A DNA stretch of 64,000 bases from Flavobacterium sharifuzzamanii. GTDB taxonomy: Bacteria; Bacteroidota; Bacteroidia; Flavobacteriales; Flavobacteriaceae. The stretch spans positions 372,001-436,000 of the forward strand of contig NZ_QJGZ01000037.1 of assembly GCF_003254585.1 (NCBI RefSeq), given 5' to 3'. Positions 25,601 through 33,836 of this stretch are shown here, one piece after another. Within the stretch, counting starts at the first letter, position 1. Each line of letters opens with the position of its first letter. Below the pieces are notes generated by a model, which was given only the letters and a program-made list of their open reading frames with translations, had not been told where the DNA came from and made no database searches. The translations under genes and the position numbers were made by a program.

Positions 25601-26048
25601 GGGAGGATTTTTAGATCATATCTTAATTTCTAATGAATTGAATGATGATTATATCACAAACTCAATTGCAGTTTACGATCCAAGAAATGATATTGCAAAT
25701 TATACCACAACAACATCAGATCACGGACCAGTAATTGCTCGTTTTGAATTAAAGCAAGATGTGCTTTCTACACCAGATTTTGGAAAAAACAAATATTTTG
25801 TAAAAGCTTATCCAAACCCTGCTACAGACGTTTTAAATTTTGATGTAAAAACAACGCAAGGAAGAGATTTAAAAATCAGATTATACGATTTTAATGGTCG
25901 TGCTATTGGAAATCCAATCAGTGTTAAAAATGAATCTGAAGTTAGTACAGCAGTTGTTGCTGTTGGGAATCTAGTTTCTGGAGTTTATTTCTACACGGTT
26001 ACAGAAAATAATAAAGTGATTTTTAAAGATAAAGTCATCAAGAAGTAA
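22614..26048 (+). CDS. T9SS-secreted endonuclease/exonuclease/phosphatase-domain protein
   Basis: A 1144-residue exported protein. The signal peptide runs to SLFAQ (about 26). An N-terminal strand-rich domain and Ig-like repeats fill 30-460. A choice-of-anchor J/cleaved-adhesin-like domain is at about 461-625 (FDDPNVFANSKW, GSGASKDWLISP-type motif). The endonuclease/exonuclease/phosphatase domain is at about 735-1045, with the catalytic words DIVTYNLEFFG, VQEV, LILLGDFNDD and TSDHGPVIARF. The last 75 residues (YPNPATDVLNF to VIKK) form a type A T9SS sorting domain. It is therefore a large secreted or surface nuclease or phosphatase candidate. Substrate is unknown. Confidence 0.92.
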   Translation: MKKLYFLRLLALLCFFSCISGSLFAQTMPTPQTLPVNQKFIGFAANSTTYPAGFQGWLVSSSQNTSTYSTALSGDRALIASSTALTTSGNIHNFDGKIGFLNTTSADFAIGFAFSSTGITGVRVEYDAMVIRNPYDGTANYRLQEMALQYRVGVSGPFITLPSTAYINNSTTPQLTAVTNPLDNTVKRIGVTLPSECDNQAVVQIRWIARLASGTSGSRQSYAIDNITIEKDILAPVNSSGYPKAANVLGLSFDFINKINEIGKTYYVLLPGGSAEPTVAQIKAGQDSNGTAALQSGIFDVTNSDLEYVKSFTGLPLSTAYSVFSISEDVVGNVQASVNKVDVTTLNVMPPAISTSISALNLGGTEPNFDPLTKSYQIGASDLTANVVVTASGNFTISKDNVAFSTSLTFVPTDFDSNVTPTVYVKFTPTSVGSFTGAITHETTGGVTKIVNLTALGVNPFVQNFDDPNVFANSKWSQYNEAGPINKWAYTNQSRNVNSGTGAVLMNGYSDSGASKDWLISPRLRLDGFTQIPLLSFYSRQFYDGPSLKLMVSTNYDGVSDPNTATWTPLDGKFPGNTGTYAKSEFINLTAYKTDHTYLAWVYETTSGGLDNAAEWSFDDFAIIDESKYVDSNPRLDFADVSPNTVSSSQSFVFNAAGYGDITIAAPASYELSLDNISFGSSITVAAADAEAGKTVYARFVPTAKEPTISGALKITGTSLNKQIGLFTGSSILKVDTFDIVTYNLEFFGTDVKDKTGKEFGPTNDALQIENVAKVMNKLNADVYVVQEVSDDPSIDALIQKININGKTFDKVVSTSWSYSFQALDPYFPPQKLVVLYNTQTITVKSTKVLFKDLYDQIRLNTVVLPGYPGTDTPQENDDSFFSSGRLPFLVQVEANIGGIKKEINLIDLHARANSGTDISKYNQRKYDIDYLKDALDAEYPDANLILLGDFNDDVKAWVGNASTASSYKKFVDDTTNYNALTLGISQDGAYSFLSSGGFLDHILISNELNDDYITNSIAVYDPRNDIANYTTTTSDHGPVIARFELKQDVLSTPDFGKNKYFVKAYPNPATDVLNFDVKTTQGRDLKIRLYDFNGRAIGNPISVKNESEVSTAVVAVGNLVSGVYFYTVTENNKVIFKDKVIKK

Positions 26049-26067
26049 AAATCTTCTATAAAAATAG

Positions 26068-26099
26068 AAAAGGCAGTCATTTTAAGACTGCCTTTTTTT
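26068..26099. terminator. Bidirectional terminator
   Basis: AAAAGGCAGTC / GACTGCCTTTTTTT hairpin between the convergent T9SS-protein gene and mepB-like gene. Confidence 0.85.
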
Positions 26100-26607
26100 A
26101 TATAAATACTTTTTTCAATTCTTCTAAATCAATATTACTTTGATCTGAAAAGTTAAAGAAATAATCCAATTGCCATTTTTGTGTTTTCTGAGCCTGTTTA
26201 CTTGTAGTTTCATCCCAAGGCGGATAAACTCTTGTAGCTCTTATTCCTTCTTTATTTTGAGTAGAAAAAATGCCTTTTTCAAGTAACGTTTTCTTCGGAA
26301 AAATAAATTGTCCCCAATTTTGATCTTTTCGAACAGTCACAATTACAAAATCAATAGTATCCAAATAATCAAAAGGTTCAATTATACCTGATTGGTTTCG
26401 TTTCCATAATGTGACGAACTGTCCCGTTTTGGTTGGGGTAATTTTTGCCTCTCTATAACAAATGTTTTGGCTGTCTAACTGAAAACGAAATGCACTGTAT
26501 TCTTCACTTTCGCTTTCCTTTTCTAAAGAAGTCATCTGCAAATCTGCTCTGTCAAAAATACTTTCTTTGCTCAGTACTAAATCAGGTGAGCCAATAGTAA
26601 AATTCAT
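26098..26607 (-). CDS. MepB family protein
   Basis: A 169-residue protein matching the MepB family. It has the central YREAKITPTKTGQFVTLWKR near 51-70, a FVIVTVRKDQNWGQFIFPKKTLLEKGIFS block, and the late VYPPW. MepB proteins adjoin multidrug-efflux loci in some Gram-positive bacteria, but their biochemistry is unsettled. Here there is no efflux gene next to it. It may be monocistronic. Confidence 0.82.
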   Translation of the reverse strand: MNFTIGSPDLVLSKESIFDRADLQMTSLEKESESEEYSAFRFQLDSQNICYREAKITPTKTGQFVTLWKRNQSGIIEPFDYLDTIDFVIVTVRKDQNWGQFIFPKKTLLEKGIFSTQNKEGIRATRVYPPWDETTSKQAQKTQKWQLDYFFNFSDQSNIDLEELKKVFI

Positions 26608-26652
26608 AAAAATTTATTTTAAAAATAGTTTGAAAATTACTACAATTTTACT

Positions 26653-28410
26653 TTAGAAATTAACATTCAGTCCAAAATTTAATCCCCATTGGAACTGGTT
26701 GAAAGACTGGCTATTTAACGGATTGATATAATAATTCACAGCAGGTTCAACAAAAACATTGGTCTTTTTGTACACACGATATTGCACCGTACTGCTCAAA
26801 GTAGAACCATAAACATAATCATTGGCATTCATATTCTCTCCAATCGAATGTCCGTCTAGAGCCACATTATTAGAAATTAATTTACCAACAAAACCACCAG
26901 TATTTAAGTTAATGCTCGCTTTATTTTTATTGAAAACAGAATAAGAAACCTCAAGAGGCATTTCTACATATCTTAAATTTTGATCTAATTTACCAGTTTG
27001 CACGTTTTCATTTTTCAAAGCTTCTTTTGTGCTATTTGAAATAAAAAGATAACCTTGGCTTGTCGGGTCTGCTGAAACAACGGGACTGTTATTGCTATCG
27101 GCATTTAGAGTGCCAGGATTAAAAAAAGCATTGCTTTTGGCGCTTAAATACGATACATTGGCAACACTCTGTCCTAATTCACTAATTTTTAATCCAGAAC
27201 CAACAGCCCATTTTTTGTTAATGCTGTATTTTGTTTTTACACCATAAGAATTAGACTGTTTAGAATCGTTTACGTTACCCAATGTTTTTTCGTTCTTAGT
27301 ATTTTCAGAACTTGCAACACCTGCAAAAACGGCAACTGCCCATCTTTCTTTTTTGTTGATCAGATTGTCTTTTTTCTCCTTTTCTTCTTTTTCCTTTTCT
27401 GGAGCTAAAATTCCTTTTTCTAAATTTTGAAGTTCAGCCAGCTGCATAGATTCTGTTTTGCTCAAACTGTTGGTGATTTTTAGATCGTCTTTAATAATAA
27501 CCGCTTTGTCAGTTCGCTTAGTATCATTTTTACCCGAAACGGCATTGTTTGAATTATAGGTATTACCATTTGCAAAAGAGCTATTATTTGTAGAATAGCG
27601 CTGATTATTGAAGGCAAGATTTTTATTGTTTTTCGCAGCAATTTGTTCTTCAAAAATAGAATTTGAAAGTTGTTTTTTTGCATTCGAATTAAACTTGCTT
27701 TGTTTTCCAAATGCAATTCGTTCTTCAGAAATTCCTTTGTTTGAAGATTTTACATTATTTCCTAAAATAGATTTTTTAGAAGATTTTACAATTGATTTTT
27801 CTTCTGAGCCAGAGTTTTGGTATGCAACAGATTGGTTTGGAACATTTGCTGAAACAACTGCACTAGATTTTTTAGAAGATTTTACAATTGCTTTTTCTTC
27901 TGAGCCAGAGTTTTGATATGCAACAGATTGGTTCGGAGCATTTGCTGGAACTGCTATTTTAGATTTAGAATCTTTTTTACTGGTTTTGTTCTTAGAGCTT
28001 GTTTCTGCTACAGAAGTCTCTTGAGACTGAATTTGTGAGTCAGTATTGAATTGATTCTTTGCAGCATTTTCATGTAATGAATCTATCGTTTTGCCAGTAT
28101 TCTTATTTTTATTTAAATCTTTATTATTATGAATTTCATTTTTTTCTTTGTCAATAACAACGCTGTTTGTGTTGTTTTCTAAATTGCCATTGTTAAGGTT
28201 TATATTTTCAGATGAATTAGTAAAATGTAAAATTGAAGGCAGAAGCAACCCTAATAATAAGCATGCAGCAGCCGACCACCAAAGAACAACTCTCTTCTTC
28301 TTTTTAGGTTTATCTAATTTTTCTTCAATCTGACTCCATAATTCTGGAGGCGGAACACTCGAAAAGTCTTCCATTGATGAAAAAATATCTTCTATTTTTT
28401 GCTTCTTCAT
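26653..28410 (-). CDS. Membrane protein with N-terminal anti-sigma-like region and C-terminal barrel-like domain
   Basis: A 585-residue protein in an operon with an ECF sigma factor. Residues 1-40 are a cytoplasmic acidic/aromatic segment (IEDIFSSMEDFSSVPPPELW), followed by a transmembrane helix at about 41-63, a long low-complexity Asn/Ser/Lys region (64-350) that includes two 32-residue tandem copies (SVAYQNSGSEEK units), and a strand-rich C-terminal part ending in Phe (NFGLNVNF). The frame begins on the sigma gene stop with a 4-base overlap. Reading: one polypeptide that may both hold the sigma factor and contact the outer membrane or peptidoglycan. Inference. Confidence 0.7.
   Translation of the reverse strand: MKKQKIEDIFSSMEDFSSVPPPELWSQIEEKLDKPKKKKRVVLWWSAAACLLLGLLLPSILHFTNSSENINLNNGNLENNTNSVVIDKEKNEIHNNKDLNKNKNTGKTIDSLHENAAKNQFNTDSQIQSQETSVAETSSKNKTSKKDSKSKIAVPANAPNQSVAYQNSGSEEKAIVKSSKKSSAVVSANVPNQSVAYQNSGSEEKSIVKSSKKSILGNNVKSSNKGISEERIAFGKQSKFNSNAKKQLSNSIFEEQIAAKNNKNLAFNNQRYSTNNSSFANGNTYNSNNAVSGKNDTKRTDKAVIIKDDLKITNSLSKTESMQLAELQNLEKGILAPEKEKEEKEKKDNLINKKERWAVAVFAGVASSENTKNEKTLGNVNDSKQSNSYGVKTKYSINKKWAVGSGLKISELGQSVANVSYLSAKSNAFFNPGTLNADSNNSPVVSADPTSQGYLFISNSTKEALKNENVQTGKLDQNLRYVEMPLEVSYSVFNKNKASINLNTGGFVGKLISNNVALDGHSIGENMNANDYVYGSTLSSTVQYRVYKKTNVFVEPAVNYYINPLNSQSFNQFQWGLNFGLNVNF
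27770..27957. repeat. Two-copy 96-bp tandem duplication inside the membrane protein gene
   Basis: Copies begin near 27770 and 27866, 96 bases (32 codons) apart, in frame, with few differences. They encode two SVAYQNSGSEEK-x-IVKSSKK units. Such a repeat can change copy number without breaking the frame. Confidence 0.85.
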
Positions 28411-28958
28411 GCTATCTTAAAATTTTTTATGCTCAAAATTCGCTTTTGTAATATGTGTTTGGCGCGATTTAAATTTGATTTTGATGTCCCTTCGGAGATT
28501 TTTAGTAGTTCGGCAATTTCTCTGTGTTTCATTTTTTCGAACACATACAAGTTAAAAACCGTTCGATATTGATCTGGTAAATCCCGAATGTACTCCAGCA
28601 GTTTTTCCTGTTCTATCGGAATAGCTTCCAGTTCTTCTTCTTCAATAAAATCTGTATCGGGATCAAAAACATCTAAAAAGAAACTCTCTTTTTTCTTTTT
28701 GTTTAAAGTTTCGATGAGCTTATTGATGAAGATTCTTTTTAACCATCCCTCAAAGCTTCCTTCAAATTTATATTGGCTTATTTTCTGAAAGGCAATTACA
28801 AATGCTTCCTGAAAAACGTCTTTCGCGTCATCTTCATTCTTCATATATTTCAAACAAATACCATATAAAACAGGAGAGAACAACTGATAAATTTTCAGCT
28901 GTCCCTCTCTGTCATTTTTAATGCACAGTTTGATATATTTTTCTAACTCGTCTTTCAA
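28407..28958 (-). CDS. ECF RNA polymerase sigma factor
   Basis: A 183-residue sigma-70 ECF factor. Region 2 is at about 12-85, with the core helix DDAKDVFQEAFVIAFQKISQY, and region 4 is at about 120-175, with helix-turn-helix EIAELLKISEGTSKSNLNRAKHIL. A Glu-rich linker (FIEEEELEAIPIEQEKL) joins them. Its stop overlaps the start of the membrane protein gene by four bases. This fits a Bacteroidota sigma/transmembrane-regulator pair. It differs from the sigma factor at 5180 in the linker, so the two are likely to have separate regulons. Confidence 0.92.
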   Translation of the reverse strand: MKDELEKYIKLCIKNDREGQLKIYQLFSPVLYGICLKYMKNEDDAKDVFQEAFVIAFQKISQYKFEGSFEGWLKRIFINKLIETLNKKKKESFFLDVFDPDTDFIEEEELEAIPIEQEKLLEYIRDLPDQYRTVFNLYVFEKMKHREIAELLKISEGTSKSNLNRAKHILQKRILSIKNFKIA

Positions 28959-29010
28959 AGAAATGGTTCAAATTTGATTTGGCAAAAATAGTTTTAAATA
29001 GCTTACAAAA

Positions 29011-29409
29011 CTATCTTTTAAAAATAGTTCGAGTACCATCTTGACTATTGCTTACAATGGTTAGGTTTTGATTGTCAAGGTTTTCTATTACATAAGTTTT
29101 TCCTTCAAACGTAATTAGATCATGTTCTGACTGATCAAAATATCCCTTTCCTTTTTCTATCTGATAAGTACTGTTTCTAATTTCTACATTGTTTTTATAA
29201 GTAATAACCCTTCCGTCTGGGGTGAAAATAATTTTCTTAGTAAATCCAATTGTTTTTGGCGTAGCTACATAAGGATTGTTTGAACCTCCGATAGATTTTT
29301 CCCAAGTCCAAGTATTTACTATTGATCCTGCTGCTTCTTTAGAATCATTAATAGAAATCATTGATGTAAAAAGAAAACAGATAATAAAAGATAAAAAGAG
29401 TTTCTTCAT
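29011..29409 (-). CDS. Exported small strand-rich (lipocalin-like) protein
   Basis: A 132-residue protein with a hydrophobic N-terminal leader (to about residue 20) and a soluble domain built from strands. The pattern SIVNTWTWEKSIGG, KKIIFTPDGRVITYKNN, TFEGKTYVIENL and LTIVSNSQDGTRTIFKR resembles lipocalin-like domains common in Bacteroidota secreted proteins. No lipobox Cys is seen. The gene follows the PrcB-like lipoprotein gene by 10 bases on the same strand. Substrate is unknown. Confidence 0.65.
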   Translation of the reverse strand: MKKLFLSFIICFLFTSMISINDSKEAAGSIVNTWTWEKSIGGSNNPYVATPKTIGFTKKIIFTPDGRVITYKNNVEIRNSTYQIEKGKGYFDQSEHDLITFEGKTYVIENLDNQNLTIVSNSQDGTRTIFKR

Positions 29410-29419
29410 GACCGAATTA

Positions 29420-30295
29420 TTATTTTAAACTTGTAATTTTTTCTTGAATCGCTTTTTTGAAAAGTTTTATTTCAGTGCTTTGATCTGCAGTATCGTTATT
29501 GTCGATGTAAACTTTTGTAGTGCTTGCTCCTTGACGAAGTTCAAAATAAATTCCGCCTTGATCTGCAGCATCTGGAGAACCATAAGTTTTAGTTTGTCCT
29601 TTTAAAGCTAAAATTTCAGCAGGAACACTTTTTAATAATAGAGCATATTCGCCTCTCTTAATTGTTGGAGTATATCTATATTGTCCAAAATCATATTGAT
29701 TAGCACCAACGTTTAAGAATTTTAAAGTATTATAATCGTTAATCTGATAGAATTTTTGGCAGTCAGAACTTAAACATTTGTTATTGAAACTTCCAATAAT
29801 CATATTGTCTGGACTTTCTGTTGTTTTATTGAAAATCATTCCTTTTGATGTTTTCGGAATCAAAACAAAATCATAAGGATAAGTAGGAGCTTGGGTTACG
29901 TTTTCGCCTTCAGCAGGAGCTTTTTCGTAGTAATTAACAACGATCTCGCAATTGTTTTCTATAATAGAAGTAATTTTGATGGCATATCCGCTTGTAGGTT
30001 TAGCGCCTGCAAAAATTCCAACAAGATATTCTTTTGTAAAATCAATATTAGGGTCACTTGCAACTGGACAGTTGTTATCATGTTTTGTAAAAAACTCATC
30101 CATTTTTTCTTGAGATACAATAACAGCCGCAGCAGGATTATTAGGCATTGACTTTACACTATAATTACATGCGAAAGGAAAACCAGTAAAATTTACAACT
30201 GTATTAGCTCCACAATCTACATATTTATTTCCGTCATTGAGAGAACAAGCACTGAATCCAAAGGCTACAAACAAGCCAAGCATTAATTTTTTCAT
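29420..30295 (-). CDS. PrcB-domain lipoprotein
   Basis: A 291-residue lipoprotein with MKKLMLGLFVAFGFSAC, Cys near residue 17, followed by short Ser/Asn-rich spacer. The block YLVGIFAGAKPTSGYAIKI through VVNYYEKAPAEGENVTQAPTYPYDFVLIPK matches the PrcB C-terminal domain, named for a component of the Treponema dentilisin protease complex. The terminal 100 residues are a separate unassigned strand-rich part. Two ATGs lie two codons apart; the inner one at 30295 gives the normal basic leader. It is the first gene of a two-gene unit. Confidence 0.8.
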   Translation of the reverse strand: MKKLMLGLFVAFGFSACSLNDGNKYVDCGANTVVNFTGFPFACNYSVKSMPNNPAAAVIVSQEKMDEFFTKHDNNCPVASDPNIDFTKEYLVGIFAGAKPTSGYAIKITSIIENNCEIVVNYYEKAPAEGENVTQAPTYPYDFVLIPKTSKGMIFNKTTESPDNMIIGSFNNKCLSSDCQKFYQINDYNTLKFLNVGANQYDFGQYRYTPTIKRGEYALLLKSVPAEILALKGQTKTYGSPDAADQGGIYFELRQGASTTKVYIDNNDTADQSTEIKLFKKAIQEKITSLK

Positions 30296-30480
30296 AATCA
30301 TTTTAATAGGTTTATATCTTAGTAGATAATGGTTTTGAAAAAAGGTTGCGTTGAGGTTTAATTTTTTTTGAAAAATAAAATGTTGGTTTAGTTGGATTTG
30401 AAAATGAATTAGTGAAATTTCTATTTTAAAAACTAAGCACTACGTATTATTGCGTACTTTTACGTAAAATTAACTTAGTT

Positions 30481-31854
30481 ATGACTGATTATATACCGTT
30501 TTTGTTAGGCTTTGTTGTGGCGCTTTTTGCAGGAATCTACGTAGGTAGAATGCTTTCTGCATCAAAATTTCAGTCAGAAAAAGCTATTTCTGAAGAGAGA
30601 TTAAATGCGTTAAATAGTCAATTGCAAATGTTAAAAGAGCAGTTTGAAAGTGAAAAGAATAATTTTCAGAAACAATTGCAGTTTAGTATTTCTGAAAAAG
30701 AAAACATTCGAACAGAAAAAGACAGTTTGGCTATTCAGCTTTCTAAAAAAGAGGTCGATTTTGAAAATTTGTGGGAACGTCATAAAGAACAAAAAAGTGA
30801 AATTAATGAACTGCAGGAAAAATTTACCAAAGAGTTTGAAAATCTTGCCAACAAAATCTTAGAAGAAAAATCGGCAAAGTTTACCGAGCAAAATACCGTA
30901 AACATGAAAAATATCCTAACGCCTTTGCAGGATAAAATTCATGTTTTTGAGCAGAAAGTAGAACAGACCCACAAAGAAAGCATCGATTATCATGCGGCGC
31001 TTCGTCAGCAGATAATTGGCTTGAGCGAAATGAATGCGCAAATGAGCAAAGAAACCTTAAATCTTACCAAAGCGTTAAAAGGTGATAGCAAAATGCAAGG
31101 GAATTGGGGCGAATTGGTTCTGGAACGCGTTCTGGAAAAATCGGGATTAGAAAAAGGAAGAGAATACGAAGTACAGCAGAGTTTTACAAATAGTGAAGGA
31201 AATCGTGTTTTACCAGATGTTGTAATTAATCTTCCTGACGGTAAAAAAATGATTGTTGATTCAAAAGTTTCGCTTGCCGCTTATGAAAAATGGGTAAATG
31301 AAGAATCAGAACTTTTAAAAATAGAATTTCTTAAAGAACATGTGATTTCCATAAAAAGACATGTCGAGCAGTTGGGCAGCAAAAACTATCATGACTTATA
31401 CCAAATGGAAAGCCCAGATTTTGTTTTGCTTTTTATTCCGATGGAGCCAGCTTTTGCCGTTGCCTTAAACGAAGATCCTACATTGTATACCAAAGCTTTT
31501 GATAGGAATATTGTTATTGTAACGCCAAGCACGCTTTTGGCCACTTTACGTACTATTGATAGTATGTGGACAAATCAGAAACAGCAGGAAAATGCCTTAG
31601 AAATTGCAAGACAGGCAGGGGCTTTGTATGACAAATTTGAAGGTTTTGTAACCGATTTAGTCCGAATTGGAAATAAAATAAAAGATACCAAAACTGAATA
31701 TGAAAGTGCAATGAATAAATTGGTTGACGGAAAAGGAAACCTGATTTCTAGTGTAGAAAGATTAAAGAAAATGGGTGCAAAAGCCAAGAAATCCCTTCCA
31801 GATAATATTATTGCACGAGCTATAAATTCAGATGAAAATGAGTTATTAAATTAA
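30481..31854 (+). CDS. rmuC: DNA recombination protein RmuC homolog
   Basis: A 457-residue protein: an N-terminal transmembrane helix (IPFLLGFVVALFAGIYVG, 5-22), a coiled-coil region (about 35-200), and the conserved RmuC nuclease-like core (QGNWGELVLERVLEKSGLEKGREY, VIVNLPDGKKMIVDSKVSL-type motif, PDFVLLFIPMEPAFAVAL). RmuC limits inversions between short inverted repeats in E. coli, which is of note in a window with many inverted repeats. The element B repeat lies directly after the stop. Confidence 0.92.
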   Translation: MTDYIPFLLGFVVALFAGIYVGRMLSASKFQSEKAISEERLNALNSQLQMLKEQFESEKNNFQKQLQFSISEKENIRTEKDSLAIQLSKKEVDFENLWERHKEQKSEINELQEKFTKEFENLANKILEEKSAKFTEQNTVNMKNILTPLQDKIHVFEQKVEQTHKESIDYHAALRQQIIGLSEMNAQMSKETLNLTKALKGDSKMQGNWGELVLERVLEKSGLEKGREYEVQQSFTNSEGNRVLPDVVINLPDGKKMIVDSKVSLAAYEKWVNEESELLKIEFLKEHVISIKRHVEQLGSKNYHDLYQMESPDFVLLFIPMEPAFAVALNEDPTLYTKAFDRNIVIVTPSTLLATLRTIDSMWTNQKQQENALEIARQAGALYDKFEGFVTDLVRIGNKIKDTKTEYESAMNKLVDGKGNLISSVERLKKMGAKAKKSLPDNIIARAINSDENELLN

Positions 31855-31865
31855 GAAAAATATTT

Positions 31866-32002
31866 AAACACATAGAAACATAGAAATTAAGATTGGGAAA
31901 AAGGCGTTTCACTTACATATATACACATAGCTATGTGTTAGAAACTAGTTTCTTTCTTTTAATCTTTTTTATAAAATTAAAATCCTATGTTTCTATGTGT
32001 TG
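31866..32002. mobile_element. Element B: 137-bp gene-less relative of the GxxExxY element
   Basis: Left end AAACACATAGAAACATAG (31866-31883), right end CTATGTTTCTATGTGTT. In between, in order: AAAGGCGTTTCACTT, the perfect palindrome ACACATAGCTATGTGT (31923-31938), and the palindrome GAAACTAGTTTC (31941-31952). Orientation is the same as element A. No frame fits within it. It sits between rmuC and the thioesterase gene. Confidence 0.8.
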
Positions 32003-32039
32003 AAAAAATACAACTAATCAAAATACCAAAAACAAAAAC

Positions 32040-32588
32040 ATGAGTACAGATTTTAAACCCGTTTCTTCATCAAAAGTTAGTATATCAGAATTAATGCTGC
32101 CATCGCACACTAACTTTAGCGGAAAAATTCACGGAGGATATATTTTACTATTATTAGATCAAATTGCTTTTGCAGCGGCATCAAAATTTAGCGGAAATTA
32201 TTGTGTAACAGCTTCTGTAGACACGGTAAACTTTCTTAAGCCAATTGAAGTTGGAGAATTGGTAACCATGAAAGCTTCTGTAAATTATGTTGGAAGAAGC
32301 TCTATGATTGTCGGTATTCGCGTAGAAGCAGAAAATATTCAGACAGGAGTTGTCAAACATTGCAATTCGTCTTATTTTACAATGGTTGCCAAAGACAAAG
32401 AAGGGAAAAGTGTGCAAGTTCCAGGATTAATTTTATCGAACTTAGAAGAAGTGCGCCGTTTTAGAAAAGCAATAAAACATATCGAAGTTAGAAAAGAAGT
32501 AGAAGAACACGAAAAATTGGCCAATATAAACTCTATTGAAGATTTAGCAAGCCTAGAAAAGTATAATGTCCTTTTAGAAATTAGCTAA
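32040..32588 (+). CDS. Acyl-CoA thioesterase, hotdog fold
   Basis: A 182-residue hotdog-fold thioesterase of the YciA/BACH type, cleaving acyl-CoA to acid plus CoA. The first segment (SELMLPSHTNFSGKIHGGYILLLLDQIAFAAAS) includes the catalytic-region Asn/His/Asp pattern, followed by VNFLKPIEVGELVTMKASVNYVGRSSM. The C-terminal extra helix ERE-rich tail is longer than the bare domain. It follows element B and precedes the VOC gene with a 42-base gap. Chain-length preference is not readable. Confidence 0.85.
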   Translation: MSTDFKPVSSSKVSISELMLPSHTNFSGKIHGGYILLLLDQIAFAAASKFSGNYCVTASVDTVNFLKPIEVGELVTMKASVNYVGRSSMIVGIRVEAENIQTGVVKHCNSSYFTMVAKDKEGKSVQVPGLILSNLEEVRRFRKAIKHIEVRKEVEEHEKLANINSIEDLASLEKYNVLLEIS

Positions 32589-32630
32589 ATTTTCTTATAT
32601 TTATTTAATGCACATTAAATATTAGAAATT

Positions 32631-33026
32631 ATGGTCAAGTTTGGATATACTATTTTATACGTTGAAAATGTCGAAGAATCTATTGCGTTTTATGAAAACG
32701 CTTTCGGTTTTTCGAGAAAGTTTGTTACGCCAGAAGGGGATTATGGCGAATTGATTACAGGAGAAACAACACTTTCGTTTGCTTCGAAGAAATTAGCATC
32801 AAAAAGTTTACCCGATGGTTTTATAGAAAGCAGTCTGGAAGATAAGCCTTTTGCTATAGAAATTGGTTTTATTACAGATAATGTTCCCGAAGTTTTACAG
32901 AAAGCAACTTCTTTTGGTGCTGTTATCGTTTCAGAACCTGTAGAAAAACCATGGGGACAAATTGTGGCGTATGCAAGAGATTTAAATGGATTTTTGATTG
33001 AGATTTGTACCGAGGTTAAAATGTAA
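32631..33026 (+). CDS. VOC/glyoxalase superfamily protein
   Basis: A 131-residue protein with the two beta-alpha-beta-beta-beta units of the vicinal-oxygen-chelate fold. First unit FGYTILYVENVEESIAFYENAFGF, second unit AIEIGFITDNVPEVLQKATSFGAVIVSEP, and C-terminal DLNGFLIEICTEV. A metal-binding His or Glu set cannot be assigned without structure. Likely co-transcribed with the thioesterase gene. Enzyme activity is unknown; the family includes antibiotic-binding and dioxygenase members. Confidence 0.82.
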   Translation: MVKFGYTILYVENVEESIAFYENAFGFSRKFVTPEGDYGELITGETTLSFASKKLASKSLPDGFIESSLEDKPFAIEIGFITDNVPEVLQKATSFGAVIVSEPVEKPWGQIVAYARDLNGFLIEICTEVKM

Positions 33027-33266
33027 TTTTGAGAACATTTTACATCTCAGAATTCACATTTAACAGAAAAAAAAATTCACAAATTTTTAGCATTACTCTC
33101 AGAACTTTTAAAGGAGAAATTTCGTAACTTTAAGTGTAATTATTGGGTTACGGAATTTTTTCACTGAGTATTGCCGTTCGATTTTTCAGATGAATCAGAA
33201 TCTGATTTTTTATATTCTCCTAATCAGAATAAATTGAATGACATAATTGTTTAAATGTAGACGATT

Positions 33267-33833
33267 ATGAAAACAACTACCTTACTATTTTTATTTTTTA
33301 CCGCCATTTCTGTCATTGCCCAAGACAAGTTTTTTACTAATACAGGAACAATAAATTTTGAAGCCTCTGTTCCTTTGTTTGAAGAAGTGAAAGCAGTAAA
33401 TAGACAAGTTGCCATACTTTTGGAACCTAGAACAAGCACTTTTATCTGTACAGTTATTGTTAAAGATTTTCGCTTTAAATTAGATCTCATGCAAGAGCAT
33501 TTTAATGAAAATTATATGCAAAGCAATCGCTATCCTAAAGCTGTATTTAAAGGAAAAATTGAAAAATTCGATTTAAAAGATATTAATGAGGTTGAAAAGC
33601 AATATCAGATAAAAGGGAAGCTTAATTTACGCGGAAAATCAAAAGAGATTATTGTAAACGCTTTGATTAAAAGAGTGCCAGAAGGGATTCAGGTTATTTC
33701 AGATTTTCCAATTTTGGTGTCTGATTTTAATATTCATATTCCAAGCTCTATAGCGTCAAAAATTGCTACAACAGCCAATACAGAACTGACGGGTATTATT
33801 CGCAGTGATGAGACAATGTTAACTTTGAAATAA
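33267..33833 (+). CDS. YceI family exported protein
   Basis: A 188-residue protein with a signal peptide (cleavage after VIAQ, about residue 19) and a YceI-like lipocalin-type barrel. Strands NTGTINFEASVPLFEEVKAVNRQ, VKDFRFKLDLMQEHFNENYMQSNRYPKAVFKGKI and LNLRGKSKEIIVNALIKRV fit the isoprenoid-binding fold. The family binds lipids or isoprenoids in the periplasm; its cargo here is unknown. The 240 bases before it hold no other recognised feature. Confidence 0.88.
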   Translation: MKTTTLLFLFFTAISVIAQDKFFTNTGTINFEASVPLFEEVKAVNRQVAILLEPRTSTFICTVIVKDFRFKLDLMQEHFNENYMQSNRYPKAVFKGKIEKFDLKDINEVEKQYQIKGKLNLRGKSKEIIVNALIKRVPEGIQVISDFPILVSDFNIHIPSSIASKIATTANTELTGIIRSDETMLTLK

Positions 33834-33836
33834 GAG

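Noticed and set aside
27608..27916. A 102-codon antisense frame with repeated words
   Set aside because: The repetition mirrors the tandem duplication of the membrane protein gene on the other strand.
33027..33266. Possible small gene between the VOC and YceI genes
   Set aside because: No open frame with start and a credible composition was found on either strand.
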